Shown: positions 10,025 through 19,132 of the stretch, piece after piece | How positions within the stretch are numbered: the stretch's first letter is position 1 | How the letters are laid out: the number at the start of each line of letters is the position of its first letter | Source of the DNA: Trichomonas tenax | Lineage: Eukaryota; Parabasalia; Trichomonadida; Trichomonadidae | Length of the DNA stretch: 29,132 bases | Assembly (NCBI GenBank): GCA_023091735.1 | Contig: JALKBU010000650.1 | Location: 1 to 29,132, forward strand | Direction: 5' to 3' | The notes under the pieces: model-generated | The model's database searches: none | Seen by the model: only the letters and a program-made list of their open reading frames with translations | Told to the model about the DNA's origin: nothing | Made by a program: the position numbers and the translations under genes

Positions 10025-10100
10025 TTTTTGGCCATCTTTGATACTGAGCGCATCTACCATACATATGATAGCTGCACACAGTATCAAAGATGTTCAAAAA
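10025..10100. repeat. Hairpin of module 2
   Basis: TTTTTGGCCATCTTTGATAC at 10025 and onward (22 bp) pairs with 10079-10100, with two mismatches. The 32-bp loop contains CATATG. The arm start TTTTTGGCC is shared with module 3. The leader is at about 9930-10012, more diverged than in modules 1 and 3. Confidence 0.7.
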
Positions 10101-10137
10101 CCAGAATTAAAAAAAAATAAATCGACATGATTTCAAC

Positions 10138-10234
10138 AAAGGCTGATGTTTTTCGCTTCTTTAGCTAGTGACTTCTTAGAGATACATAGATACAAGATAT
10201 TGACCAGCTAAAAAAGCGAAAAACATCAGCCTTT
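10138..10234. repeat. Inverted leader copies between modules 2 and 3
   Basis: The 29-bp segment 10138-10166 (AAAGGCTGATGTTTTTCGCT and onward) is the inverse of 10206-10234 with one mismatch. The same word also lies inversely at 9732-9760 in module 1. The 10138 arm could therefore pair with either leader, enclosing modules 1 and 2 or only the 39-bp loop. Confidence 0.75.
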
Positions 10235-10274
10235 GCCGAAATTACTTCGATGCACAACATTATTCTTGAAAGTG

Positions 10275-10352
10275 TTTTTGGCCCATTTCTGCTGCTGCGC
10301 GCAGCTATGCAGTGTGGCATAGCTGCACATAACAGCAGAAATGGGCCAAAAA
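10275..10352. repeat. Hairpin of module 3, perfect stem
   Basis: TTTTTGGCCCATTTCTGCTG (10275-10294) pairs perfectly with 10333-10352. An inner perfect 10-bp stem (GCAGCTATGC at 10301-10310 with 10317-10326) closes a 6-nt loop AGTGTG. It is the best preserved of the three hairpins and could form a very stable RNA stem-loop. Confidence 0.85.
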
Positions 10353-10611
10353 TACCTATATAATGTAATTTCTTTCTCTCACATCAAATTCAAATAGATA
10401 TTCACCTTTTATTAATTTTTTTTTTGACATTTTTTTCGCTTTACATCAAATGTCACCTTCTAAAAATCTGATAATCTGACACTTTACAACATGACTCGTT
10501 GACACACAAAACAATATATAAGCTATATGGATGATAGAAAGTAAATATTTAAAAGGATTTTCTTTGAATTTAATATTTTTAGAGCCTGAATTTTAGTGAC
10601 ACAAAGAACAT

Positions 10612-10621
10612 AAAAGTGACA
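10612..10621 (+). promoter_or_regulatory. AAAAGTGACA start-proximal motif of the Nup98-like gene
   Basis: AAAAGTGACA ends 6 nt before the ATG at 10628. The same word, followed by AAAT and AA, stands 9 nt before the ATG at 24439, and a related TTAGTGACA lies at about 10593. Because trichomonad 5' UTRs are usually very short, this is a good candidate for the core promoter. It is also why the frame appears to open with GTG at 10616. Confidence 0.45.
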
Positions 10622-10627
10622 AATCAA

Positions 10628-11872
10628 ATGAAGCCTTTTTCTTTTAACACAGGTGCCTCAAAGCCGGCTTTTGGCGGCGGCGGTACTTCGACAGGATTTG
10701 GAATGTCTCTAACCAAAACAACAACACCAAGCACTACTACGACATCTTTTGGTTCAGCTGCAAAAACAGAAACAGCTGCAGGAGATGGAACATATTCGGC
10801 TCCATTTAACTCTTTGTCAACGCAATTCCAAGAAACTGAAGTTGAAGTTCAAAATGGAATGCAAACTTCGAAAATTAAAGTTCAAAATATTACTGCTCAG
10901 CCACAATTCAAGAATTGCACTCCAGAAGAACTGAGATTCAACGATTACCTTCAGTCAAAGAAAATTGAAACTCCAAAACACTTCAAAGCTGAATCTAAAG
11001 GTGTTCTTAAGGCTGTTGCACAAATTGGAAGCAACACAGATGCAACGAAAACAGCAACCGGCCTTGCTCCTGCTGGTGCAAAAACTACATTACAATCTGC
11101 AGCAACAACAAATGCAAATTCAGCAACAAATCCAAAATTTGATGAAGCTGATTTGAAGTTCCCTGTTCCAAAGGCTGGTGTTGTTCTCACGGCTGCGGAA
11201 TATTTCAAATTGAAACTAGTTCCAATTATCAAAGAAGAAAACGAACTTGATAATAAGAATTTAAGCACAAAATATCACAGAAATTATCATTCACTGTTCG
11301 TCAAACGTAACGCCCATCAAAGTTCATTAGGTTACGATTTCAAAAATATTACACCTTTGAAATTTAGTGCTGAAATGCTTAGAAGTGCTCTCCCACAGCG
11401 TGTTGAAAAAGAGGAAGAGTTTAGTCCAATAAAAACAATTCCTCCACTTGATGAAATTCAAGGAAAAATCAAAGACTTCAAAATTATACGTGATGGCTTG
11501 GCGGACATACAGTTTTTGAATGAAATTGATGTTTCATCAATAAATCTCTCAACAGACATCATAATCAAATTATGCTTCGTTAATTTTTATCCTTCAATTC
11601 TAAACGAAAAGAAACCGGCTCCTGGTCAAGGTTTGAATGTTAGAACAAGGATTATGATGTATAACGCGTGGCCAGCTAACGAATATACAGGAGTTAGACA
11701 AAGATTCAGACCAGGACAAGATGAAGATATACAGATATATGAAGGAAAGCTTCAGGCATTTTGTGCATCAAAGGGATCAAAAGCTAGATTTATCAGATAT
11801 GATCCAATTATGGGTACATTTTGTTTTGAGATTGATAACGTGGCAAATTATGGACCGTACCAACTTCCATGA
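10628..11872 (+). CDS. Nup98-like nucleoporin with degenerate autoproteolytic domain
   Basis: This encodes 414 residues (ATG at 10628; the frame extends to GTG at 10616 inside a promoter-like motif). The N-terminus is Gly/Thr/Ser-rich with only three FG dipeptides (KPAFGGGG, TGFGMS, TSFGSA). Next comes NITAQPQFKNCTPEELRFN (about residues 90-110), matching the conserved stretch after the GLEBS motif of Nup98 (ITAMKEY...SLEELRLEDY). The last 130 residues align with the Nup98 C-terminal domain: KPAPGQGLN, AWP, YEGKLQAFCASKGSKARFI, YDP.MGTFCFEI. In the family that domain cuts itself at HF|S and is followed by Nup96. Here the site reads NVA (residues 404-406, before conserved NYG) and the protein stops 8 residues later. 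The role is inferred as a peripheral FG-type subunit of the nuclear pore. It is far shorter than animal or yeast Nup98. Identity is fairly sure from the two conserved blocks. Confidence 0.85.
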   Translation: MKPFSFNTGASKPAFGGGGTSTGFGMSLTKTTTPSTTTTSFGSAAKTETAAGDGTYSAPFNSLSTQFQETEVEVQNGMQTSKIKVQNITAQPQFKNCTPEELRFNDYLQSKKIETPKHFKAESKGVLKAVAQIGSNTDATKTATGLAPAGAKTTLQSAATTNANSATNPKFDEADLKFPVPKAGVVLTAAEYFKLKLVPIIKEENELDNKNLSTKYHRNYHSLFVKRNAHQSSLGYDFKNITPLKFSAEMLRSALPQRVEKEEEFSPIKTIPPLDEIQGKIKDFKIIRDGLADIQFLNEIDVSSINLSTDIIIKLCFVNFYPSILNEKKPAPGQGLNVRTRIMMYNAWPANEYTGVRQRFRPGQDEDIQIYEGKLQAFCASKGSKARFIRYDPIMGTFCFEIDNVANYGPYQLP

Positions 11873-12485
11873 TTTTATTATTTATAAATATATAGAATTT
11901 ATTTTGTTTTAACATATATTTTGTTTTTATATCGAAAATAATTAAATTTGAAAACAGTCTACGATTATGTAAATATACTCAATCCTTTGATTATTGTTAG
12001 TTGTTAACATGAATTTAATGCCACACATTGATAATATAAAAATCAAAGATATCTTTTATATTTCTTCGATTTTCTTGGGATGATCAAAGATAACTAGATA
12101 TGTGAATTAAAAATTATATGAACTGTTTGTTCTATTACTAGTACATTGACAAGATGATTAAATTTCTTGTCAGATCAATTATTTGGAGATTTTAACATTG
12201 CAAATAACTAAAGCAAATTATGTTGTATTTAATTTATTAACTCTATGAAGTGAATCCTGTTTTATGTCATTGAGCTCAAAGATATTTAAGAAGAAAATGT
12301 GCTAATTGAATTATAATTAAACGTATAATATATGCGTCATCATGTTTTAAACAGTGTGTTAACCTGATAAGCATTTCGACGTTGATATCAAAACTATCTT
12401 CAATAGAGATTGATGTTTACTAAAATTGTTTCAAGATTGAACAAAATTTGTCGCTTCCAGATAAAAAACAAAAATTGGTGACTGA
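11873..12485. other. Gene-free AT-rich spacer
   Basis: I see no coding frame, repeat or clear motif. The first part is the 3' flank of the Nup98-like gene; the end (from about 12413) has a short ATG frame of 22 codons that stops before the LRR remnant and is probably not its start. Confidence 0.4.
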
Positions 12486-14217
12486 GCATTTAGTCATGTT
12501 CCAGTTCAATACATAACATATGGAAGTTCAATAACATCTATCGGAGAAAATGCATTTTTGGATACACCTCTGATATCGTTCACTCCTAAGGAAGGATCTC
12601 AATGCAACATCAAATCTGTTGGTGGCTATTGTTTCTCAGGTTGTCGCAATCTTTCATCGATTGGTAACATGATCGAAAACTTAATTTCAATCGGAAAATA
12701 TTCATTCCAATTCTGCGTTTCATTGCCACTGATCTCAATGATGACCTTGAGGCAATTCCTGAAGGATCATTTGAATACTGCAATATTAGCAATTTGACAT
12801 ATGGACCTAAACCAAAAATGATTGGTCCTAATTCATTCAATAGTTCTTCAATTGTTTCGATCACACCACGTTCATTGAGCAACATCGAATCTATTGGTGA
12901 ATTCTGTTTCTTCAATTGCATAAATCTTCGCGATATTCAGAAACTGATCATGTCTCTTCATGTCATTTCAAATGGCACATTTCAGCATTGTCGATCTATC
13001 GATGGTATCATTAGTCTTTCATTCGCACTTGAAGAGCTCGGATCATATTCATTCTCAGGTATTGGACGTATTGCAGTTACAATTAATTACCATTTCTTCA
13101 GTATTGGTCCATATGCATTTTATCAGTCTAAAATAATTTCCTTTGGCCCTTTTGCTGAAAGTGATATCAAAAATATTGGAGAATATGCATTTGCTGAATG
13201 CATATATTTGACAATATTTGGATATAATGCGTTTCCTGATTGGCCTGAAGGAATCTTAAATTGTTGCACATCTTTATGCAATTATTTCAAAATAAATTCA
13301 TCAATTGGATCGAAAGCATTTGCAAAAACAGGCTGGATAAATATTATTATATGCTCTGGTGTTAAATCAATCAATGAAAGTGCTTTTAAAGGTTCTGATA
13401 TTGTCGCAATTCAATATGAAGATGTCAGTCCAATATCAGTTTTTTATATAGGAATGTTTCAAAAATTGTCAGCAATTAAAATATGTTGATGTTCAGCTTC
13501 TCACATCGTTTGATGACTATCTTTACATCCCTAAGGAAACAGTTTATATTGGACAAGGAGCTTTCTTTAAGTGCACAAAGATTGAGCGAATATATTTCAA
13601 ATCTAATAAAGTCGATGTTGGATTTAAAGCGTTTGGAAGCATGAATTTCCATTGCTTATCTAATGTACATAAAAATTGTTCAGGAACTTTAGGATCATCA
13701 AGATGCTATGATACAAATGAATTTGATCGGATTGCAAAAGCAATTGGAGAAAATTGTAGCTTTTGGGTGACCATCAAAATTATGGTTTATATAGTTTCTG
13801 TAGTAGGATCCTCTATATTCGTTTTAGTAGCCACACTCATTTTCAAGAGAGTTATCAGTAAAAGTATCGATCGGAGATCAAGATTAACAACAAGATTCAA
13901 AGAATTAATTGATGTTTCTTTCGTTAAAGATGAAGATGGGCTCATTAATCACAATGCAACAGCAGAGAAAGTTGTTAACAAGCTGAATGATTTCATACGT
14001 TCTGAAGTGAGAACCGAAGATTATGTTTTCAAAGAAGAAGACTCATAAACTTGCAATGGATAGCATCAAAAGGAAATGGCCTGGAATATCAAATACGCCA
14101 ATTGCTTACTGCAATAATGAACTTTTCAAGAACATCCCGTTCCCTGAAAAGAGGCCAAATAAGAAGCAAGGAGAATTATCAGATATGTCAGACTTGAATG
14201 CTTCTTTACTACAATAA
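12486..14217 (+). pseudogene. BspA-like leucine-rich-repeat surface protein, frameshifted
   Basis: Repeats of the Treponema/BspA (LRR_5) type run through several frames: ITSIGENAF, SIGKYSFQFC, SIGEFCFFNC, SIGPYAF, NIGEYAFAEC, SIGSKAF and YIGQGAFFKC. The frame changes near 12720-12745 (text continues as DDLEAIPEGSFEYC), near 13470-13490 (continues as YVDVQLL), and possibly in the AAGAAG tract near 14030. The 5' end is missing: the open frame begins after a TGA at about 12484 without a Met. The 3' end keeps a Cys-containing spacer, a transmembrane helix at 13767-13844 (WVTIKIMVYIVSVVGS and onward), a basic stop-transfer KR patch and a cytosolic tail. This LRR-TM-tail plan is that of trichomonad BspA-like surface proteins. 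The final segment after 14048 may be genuine tail in a shifted frame or chance. Not functional as it stands, unless the breaks are sequencing errors. Confidence 0.8.
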
Positions 14218-14377
14218 TAAAGCATATTATATTAATATAATACTATAATACTATTTAAGATCTTATACATTGATACTTTATTCGAGAAAAATAAATATCG
14301 CAATATAATAAATAAACAAAACAAAATCTAAGAGTATAAAAAATAAACTATGTCAATAAAGTCATGGTGTTATCTTA
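14218..14377. other. Convergent 3' flanks
   Basis: A short, strongly AT-rich gap between the end of the LRR remnant and the end of the minus-strand TPR gene. ATAAATAAACAAAAC and similar A-rich words could serve 3'-end formation on either strand; no specific signal can be assigned. Confidence 0.3.
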
Positions 14378-16336
14378 TTACATGAATGTTGTTGATGTTC
14401 CGAGTACATCCATCGTAAATCCTTTCTGTCCAAAATTGGAAATTCCAAATGCAAAAGATGGACTCGTAGCTTGGTCTTTCTGAATTCTGTCAAGTTCGTC
14501 TTTCAAAGAATGAGGAACAAATGCTGATCTGGCTATAGCATGTTGATAAACTCTGTAATTCTTTTGGAGGTCTTGCCTCACGCCTTCAATCATGAAATCG
14601 AACTCCTCTTTGAAAAATTCTTTGCCTAGAATTCTAAATCTGAAGAATGTTGTTCCCTGATTTCCTTCGGAATTCAAAAACTTATCCTGCAGCTCTGTGT
14701 ACTTTCCATGCAAACTTGCATTTTTGCCAAATAGGCCATTTTCGAGCATTTCGAGCCTTGCATACTCAACGAAAATATCTAAATATTGTGGTGTAAATGC
14801 GTGTGCAAAGTCTAAGAACGTGCGAGCATCTTTGAGATTGAAATAAGGGCTGGTAGAATTCAGGCAGATTCTTGCTCCTTCAAGCCATATTTCGCCTGAT
14901 TTAGGCGCATCATGGATCGCATTTATGAATGTTTCTACTTGTTTTTCAGGAGATTCTAATTGAATGCGAAGTGCTAAGAGGCGGACGTTATCTGGCATTG
15001 AGCTGAGCACGTGATTTAGTGCTCGTAAAGCATCAGGGATGCGATTATGTCTTGATAAGAATAAAATATATTCTAAGTGAGCGTGCCAATCTTCAGGATA
15101 ATTGTTCATGGCCTCCTTGAAGATCCTATTGGCTTCTGCTGCAGCATTGGGGAACCCAGACAGTTCCTGTATCTTAGCACGAAAAATGTGAAATGGTAAT
15201 TGAGCTTTCTTATGACAAAAGTTGCGTCCTTTGGCTAAAAGCATCTGTACGTGCTTCATCTCGCCGAATAAGAATGAAAGAACGGCCGCATTATAGAATA
15301 GTCGAGATTTCTGATCGGCGGATGAAGAAGCGATTGCCTGAGCTATAACTCTGTGCGCAAGCTGTGGCTCGTGAAGGTTCATCAGGATAGTGGCCAATAT
15401 CGGAGCAAGCCTTGGACGAGACATTTGGGAAGATTCACACGAATTTTCATAAATAGTGAATGCGTCTGTAATGCTGTTCTGGTAACGGAGTGCGAAGCCG
15501 CATAAAGCGAAGAGAGAAGGAACTTCTTTGTAACCTGCTTCAGAGAACTTTAAAACTGCATCTTTAAGACCTCTTCTTGAGCAAAACTCAACGATTTCAT
15601 GATAAATATTTCCCTTCCACTCGACATTCTTTCCACAGGCATCGATAAGGTAAAGAAATGCATCTGATGGCCCGTGACGAATTTCGAATAATGCGCCTTC
15701 AAAAAGCGCAGGCGTATTTTTTGCGTATGCCATTCCAAGTATCTTTCGAGCCCTTTTCAGAAGGCTGCGACGTTCAAGGGATTTAAGTATTTTTGCGAGA
15801 ATTGTTGTGTTATAATCATTTTGTGTCAGTGCTCTGATCAATATTTCGTCTTCTTTCTCGAAATTTCCGAGGTCGTTGAGTAATTTTGCGGCTTCCAGCG
15901 GAAAACTGATGTTAGTTGGGTCAATAATCGCAGCTTGAGAAAATATCTCGATAGCGTCTGTATATTTCGAATATTTCTTATTGACGTCGAACGCTGAGCG
16001 CAGAATTTTAATGATTTCTATCTTATCTGTTGTCTGTTCGATTAAAGCTTTGAGAATATTTTTTGCCCCCTCAGCATCGTCCGAACTCACAGCAGAAACG
16101 TAGGTGTTGAAGTTCGGGAATATTCCAGTGTCTATTACATCGTGCATCCAATCAGGCAAATAGCGGAAAACGTAGTCATCGCATGTTTTCGCTGCTTTTG
16201 GAAGATTTATGTTCGAAGTAGTATTAAAGATGTTCGCATCCGACAGAGAACGTGGTGGGATTTGGACGGCTGGAACCCAAAATTTCGGTAAATTTGCTGA
16301 TAAATTAACAAATTCGGAGACAGCACGTTTCCTCAT
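14378..16336 (-). CDS. TPR/HAT-repeat protein, PRP6-like in style
   Basis: This encodes 652 residues from the ATG at 16334-16336 (MRKRAVSEFVNL). The frame is open to a GTG at 16405, lying in CTAAAGTGTCAAG, a variant of the start-proximal motif of other genes here; with the extra 23 residues the product would be 675. The body is a run of helical hairpins of 34 residues: AIEIFSQAAIIDPTN, ALTQNDYNTTILAKIL, ARKILGMAYAKNTPALF, IFKEAMNNYPEDWHAHLEYI, ALRALNHVLSSMPDNVRLLA. This is the TPR/HAT class used as a scaffold in RNA-processing complexes such as PRP6/PRP1. A distinctive C-terminal block (GEIWLEGARICLNSTSPYFN and FTPQYLDIFVEYARLE) is reminiscent of TPR proteins in other protists, but I cannot name it. 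The usual PRP1 N-terminal domain is not evident. A nuclear RNA-processing role is a guess. Confidence 0.85.
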   Translation of the reverse strand: MRKRAVSEFVNLSANLPKFWVPAVQIPPRSLSDANIFNTTSNINLPKAAKTCDDYVFRYLPDWMHDVIDTGIFPNFNTYVSAVSSDDAEGAKNILKALIEQTTDKIEIIKILRSAFDVNKKYSKYTDAIEIFSQAAIIDPTNISFPLEAAKLLNDLGNFEKEDEILIRALTQNDYNTTILAKILKSLERRSLLKRARKILGMAYAKNTPALFEGALFEIRHGPSDAFLYLIDACGKNVEWKGNIYHEIVEFCSRRGLKDAVLKFSEAGYKEVPSLFALCGFALRYQNSITDAFTIYENSCESSQMSRPRLAPILATILMNLHEPQLAHRVIAQAIASSSADQKSRLFYNAAVLSFLFGEMKHVQMLLAKGRNFCHKKAQLPFHIFRAKIQELSGFPNAAAEANRIFKEAMNNYPEDWHAHLEYILFLSRHNRIPDALRALNHVLSSMPDNVRLLALRIQLESPEKQVETFINAIHDAPKSGEIWLEGARICLNSTSPYFNLKDARTFLDFAHAFTPQYLDIFVEYARLEMLENGLFGKNASLHGKYTELQDKFLNSEGNQGTTFFRFRILGKEFFKEEFDFMIEGVRQDLQKNYRVYQHAIARSAFVPHSLKDELDRIQKDQATSPSFAFGISNFGQKGFTMDVLGTSTTFM

Positions 16337-16400
16337 GGGAAGAGATTCCGATGGCAAGCTGTCATCGACAATATCACCCCAAGAGTCCTGCGAAAATCTT

Positions 16401-16409
16401 GACACTTTA
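16401..16409 (-). promoter_or_regulatory. AAAGTGTCA motif upstream of the TPR gene
   Basis: Read on the minus strand, CTAAAGTGTCAAG resembles the AAAAGTGACA motif of neighbouring genes. It lies about 65 nt before the first ATG (16336). If it marks the transcription start, the first ATG is the true start; if the GTG inside it were used, 23 residues would be added. The former is more likely. Confidence 0.35.
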
Positions 16410-16857
16410 GCTTATTAATTTATAAATCGTTATACATTGAATTTTGAGAATTTTAAATTATCCCACGGTTTTTAACCTTGAAATATAAAAAATCTATTTT
16501 TTGGGGTGTATTTTGATTATAACAACAATTTATATAACAACATTAATACTAGAGTCATGGGAGAAATGGAATGTATGCTTCTTTTTAAGGTAGGTCAATG
16601 AAATAACAATATCTAATATTGGAATGACTCAAATATTAAGAATGGAGTTGAGTTTCTGGTCAATAATGATCTGGTATAGAAGTCTGGTCCTTAAAATTTG
16701 ATGGAAAACAAAGAGAACCCTTTCATCAAATGGAGACTTCTATTAAAAATACTAACGATTTTTGCAAATCAGATGAAGTGAATAAGATTATTATACTCAC
16801 TAAAAAACGATTTTTTATTATCATTTCAAGGTGAAAAACCTAAGGAGAATTTGATCC

Positions 16858-16888
16858 CAAAAGTGACAGAGCGGGGTCACTTTGGAAA
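16858..16888. repeat. CCAAAAGTGAC...GTCACTTTGG inverted repeat
   Basis: The motif CCAAAAGTGAC is followed after 9 bp (AGAGCGGG region) by its inverse GTCACTTTGG. It contains two head-to-head copies of the start-proximal word seen before several genes here, so it might be a divergent promoter remnant or the binding site of a dimeric protein. Confidence 0.5.
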
Positions 16889-17119
16889 CAATATTTTAAA
16901 TTTTACAAAAGCTTACAAAAATAATTGAATGATAGTCAAAAAAATAAATTGCTCATTAGATCTTTGATTAAAGATGATTCGATATATGTAAAAATCATGT
17001 TTTGTGAAGTTTACAAAAAGATACCATTTTTAATTTCATAATATTAATAATTATTGCATACCAATGACTCATTCCATAGATTTTTGAAAAGTGGGATTTT
17101 GTCATGTAAATTAACGAAA

Positions 17120-17470
17120 TGACATGTAATGTAACCTTGATTTTGGCACTTTTATCTACTCTCAAATTGGAAAATACAGCTCATTTGTTTTATATAACTA
17201 AATTATCAGACTAACCTTGCAAAATTACTTATAATTGGATATGGATAACAATGGTAAAGAAAATAACATGCATTAATCGAGGAATTTTCGAGAAAAAGTG
17301 ATTTTATAATTTTCAACTTAAATCGACTTTATTTCTTGATGTAGTGAATTTTACTTCTTAACTTAAACGTAACATGAACCTATCTTTTCGTTTTCTATCT
17401 AATGATTATAATTATTTCGCATTTACTTCGTTTTTTGTAAATTCATATCATAACATTTCGACGAATTTTA
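17120..17470 (+). repeat. Dispersed repeat, copy 1
   Basis: Shares order and sequence with 26570-26830: TTATA.AACTAAATT, AATTTTCGAGAAAAAG, GATTTTAT, then TATTTCTTGATGTA-type and GATTATAATTATTTCGCATT, then TTCGTTTTT. Similarity is patchy but collinear for about 250 bp. It is non-coding as it stands and is probably an old mobile-element copy. A shared TTCGAGACTGA.AT at about 18231 and 26997 may mark the other end. Confidence 0.55.
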
Positions 17471-19132
17471 GACATTTCTTATGCTCATCCGTACATCTTA
17501 GCATCTCCTTTAACAAAAGACTACAACCGGAAGGTCAGAGCATGGTGTTGTCGGTGGCGACCTCATCTTGATCTCCAACCTTAAAATGTGTAGTTGTCCT
17601 TTGTGGCTTTTTCTATATACTATACACACATTTCCTATATCATTCTTATCATTAAATCGAAGAACTAAATTTTAACGGATTTTTGTGATACTACACGACA
17701 AAAAATGTATTTACGTGTCATATTTTACATTTACTAAAAATATCTTGCTCAAACAAAGCCAAGCTCAAGCTGAAAACTATGGTAGCTAGCAGATAATCCC
17801 ATTGAATATAGTGGAAGTTATATATTAAAGTGTGATTATAATTTAAAATCAAACAGGACGATATTCTAGTATTATTGTACTTTCCTGGAACTTTTTGCCT
17901 TAACTTTTCGCATTTCCCTGTAGTTTCACTTTTCCAAATATATCTTCGGTCAAATTCGAAGGTTTTATCAAAAAAAATCAAATTTTTAAAAATGTTGGCC
18001 TCCTTAATGGCTAACTCCGCTGCATGAGCTTGCAGAGGCATCAATCATATGACGACAATACAGATTCAAAGAGTGCATGACATCCACAACAGAAATATTC
18101 TTCAATATCTAATTTTGTGAATTGAAACAATTTAATTTTCGACTTTACTTAGCTCTTCTCTCCTGGCTTAGTTTTGCATCACATGCCATACATCATACTA
18201 CTCTAACCACTCATTAAAATTCATTACATTTCGAGACTGATATCTCATAGTATTAGATTTTCGGGGCAAAGTTCGGCATTATATACACATACATGAGCAT
18301 AGTGACATATCGAACTCTCACTCCAAATTATTTTTTTGGTTTACATACCAATTTGACATGACAAATTTTTACATGACATATCATAAAGTTTATTTGTCAA
18401 AAAGCACACAACATCAAAATGCTTGTATTATGGACAATTAGACTTCAACATCTGAGGCTGTGCACTGCAGTAGCGATTCCTTTTGATTTTCTCGTTGATT
18501 TTTCCTGTGATTTTTTGCAATTTCAAAAAAAAACTTCATAATTGAGTTTCGTTAATCAAAACATATCTCATATTACATAACCTATAAATGTCTATGGGTG
18601 ATTTTTACGTTAAAAGTCATTTAAAGGCTATGATATGTCTTAACCATCAAAAACTATATCTTTGAGCTTTATGTACGATTCTAATGATATACAATAGTGA
18701 AGCACATTGTAAATATAGTCTATTATCAAAAATTTCTCATTTGCATCAAACGATAAATCATTCTCAAGTCTTGCTAGAATGTGAATTTTATTGCCGATCA
18801 TTATCTTTTGTTAAGAGCAAAGTTAACTCAGCGTATAAAGCATTATTTAAGAATATAATAACATAATTAATACAAAATGATATATATGCGTAGTAACATG
18901 TGTGTTCGGTGGGCATAAAATTTTATTGAGTGGTGGTAATGTAGTTAGTTGGATTTGTAGTAACAATAGTTTTGATAATCAAATTTCCGAGTGAAAAAAT
19001 GGTTATTTTGAAATTTGCATATTGCAACTATTCATTACATCCAATGTTTTGATGATATTTAGGATAATTTTAGATGAATGAAACTATGCAAAAATTCCCC
19101 CTTTTGATAAATTTGCCCTTTAAAAATCGAAA

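Larger units (their letters stand above)
9572..10512. mobile_element. Element with 49-bp TIRs and three tandem hairpin modules
   Basis: The ends form imperfect terminal inverted repeats: 9572-9620 (GTTTTGCGTGTCAACGAGTC and onward) against the inverse of 10464-10512, with about 6 mismatches in 49. Both ends are flanked by AAT, a possible 3-bp target duplication, but weak in AT-rich DNA. Between them lie three direct modules of 180-240 bp, each made of a conserved leader (CTTAG.GATACA, CCAGCTAAAGAAGCGAAAAAC, then GCC.A..TTACTTCG) and a long hairpin. No protein gene: a 63-codon frame at 9939-10130 runs through module 2 and lacks family features. It lies 115 bp upstream of the Nup98-like gene. 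Best explanation is a non-autonomous DNA transposon. The internal modular hairpins are unusual for one and could be transcribed. Confidence 0.65.
16410..19132. other. 2.7-kb gene-poor region with repeat debris
   Basis: No supportable gene. It holds an inverted repeat at 16858-16888, paired ACATGT motifs at 17101-17130 and 18353-18378, and one copy of a dispersed repeat at about 17120-17470. A 108-codon minus-strand frame (17718-18044) begins MMPLQAHAAELAIKEANIF and could be a scrap of an old mobile-element gene, but nothing identifies it. Frames at 17374-17571 and 18684-18866 look fortuitous. Nothing else is recognised. Confidence 0.45.

Noticed and set aside
9939..10130. 63-codon frame in module 2
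   Set aside because: The equivalent frame is not kept in modules 1 and 3, so the conserved property is structure, not protein.
8402..10512. CRISPR-like array, because of the repeated leaders and hairpins
   Set aside because: Only three diverged modules with palindromic spacers of unequal length; no regular spacing and no cas-like gene. The context is eukaryotic.
10951..11268. 105-codon minus-strand frame inside the Nup98-like gene
   Set aside because: Antisense of an Ala/Thr-rich region; no independent support.
14378..16405. Firm assignment of the TPR gene to PRP6
   Set aside because: The repeats fit the class, but the PRP1 N-terminal domain is not evident and the C-terminal block differs from what I know of PRP6.
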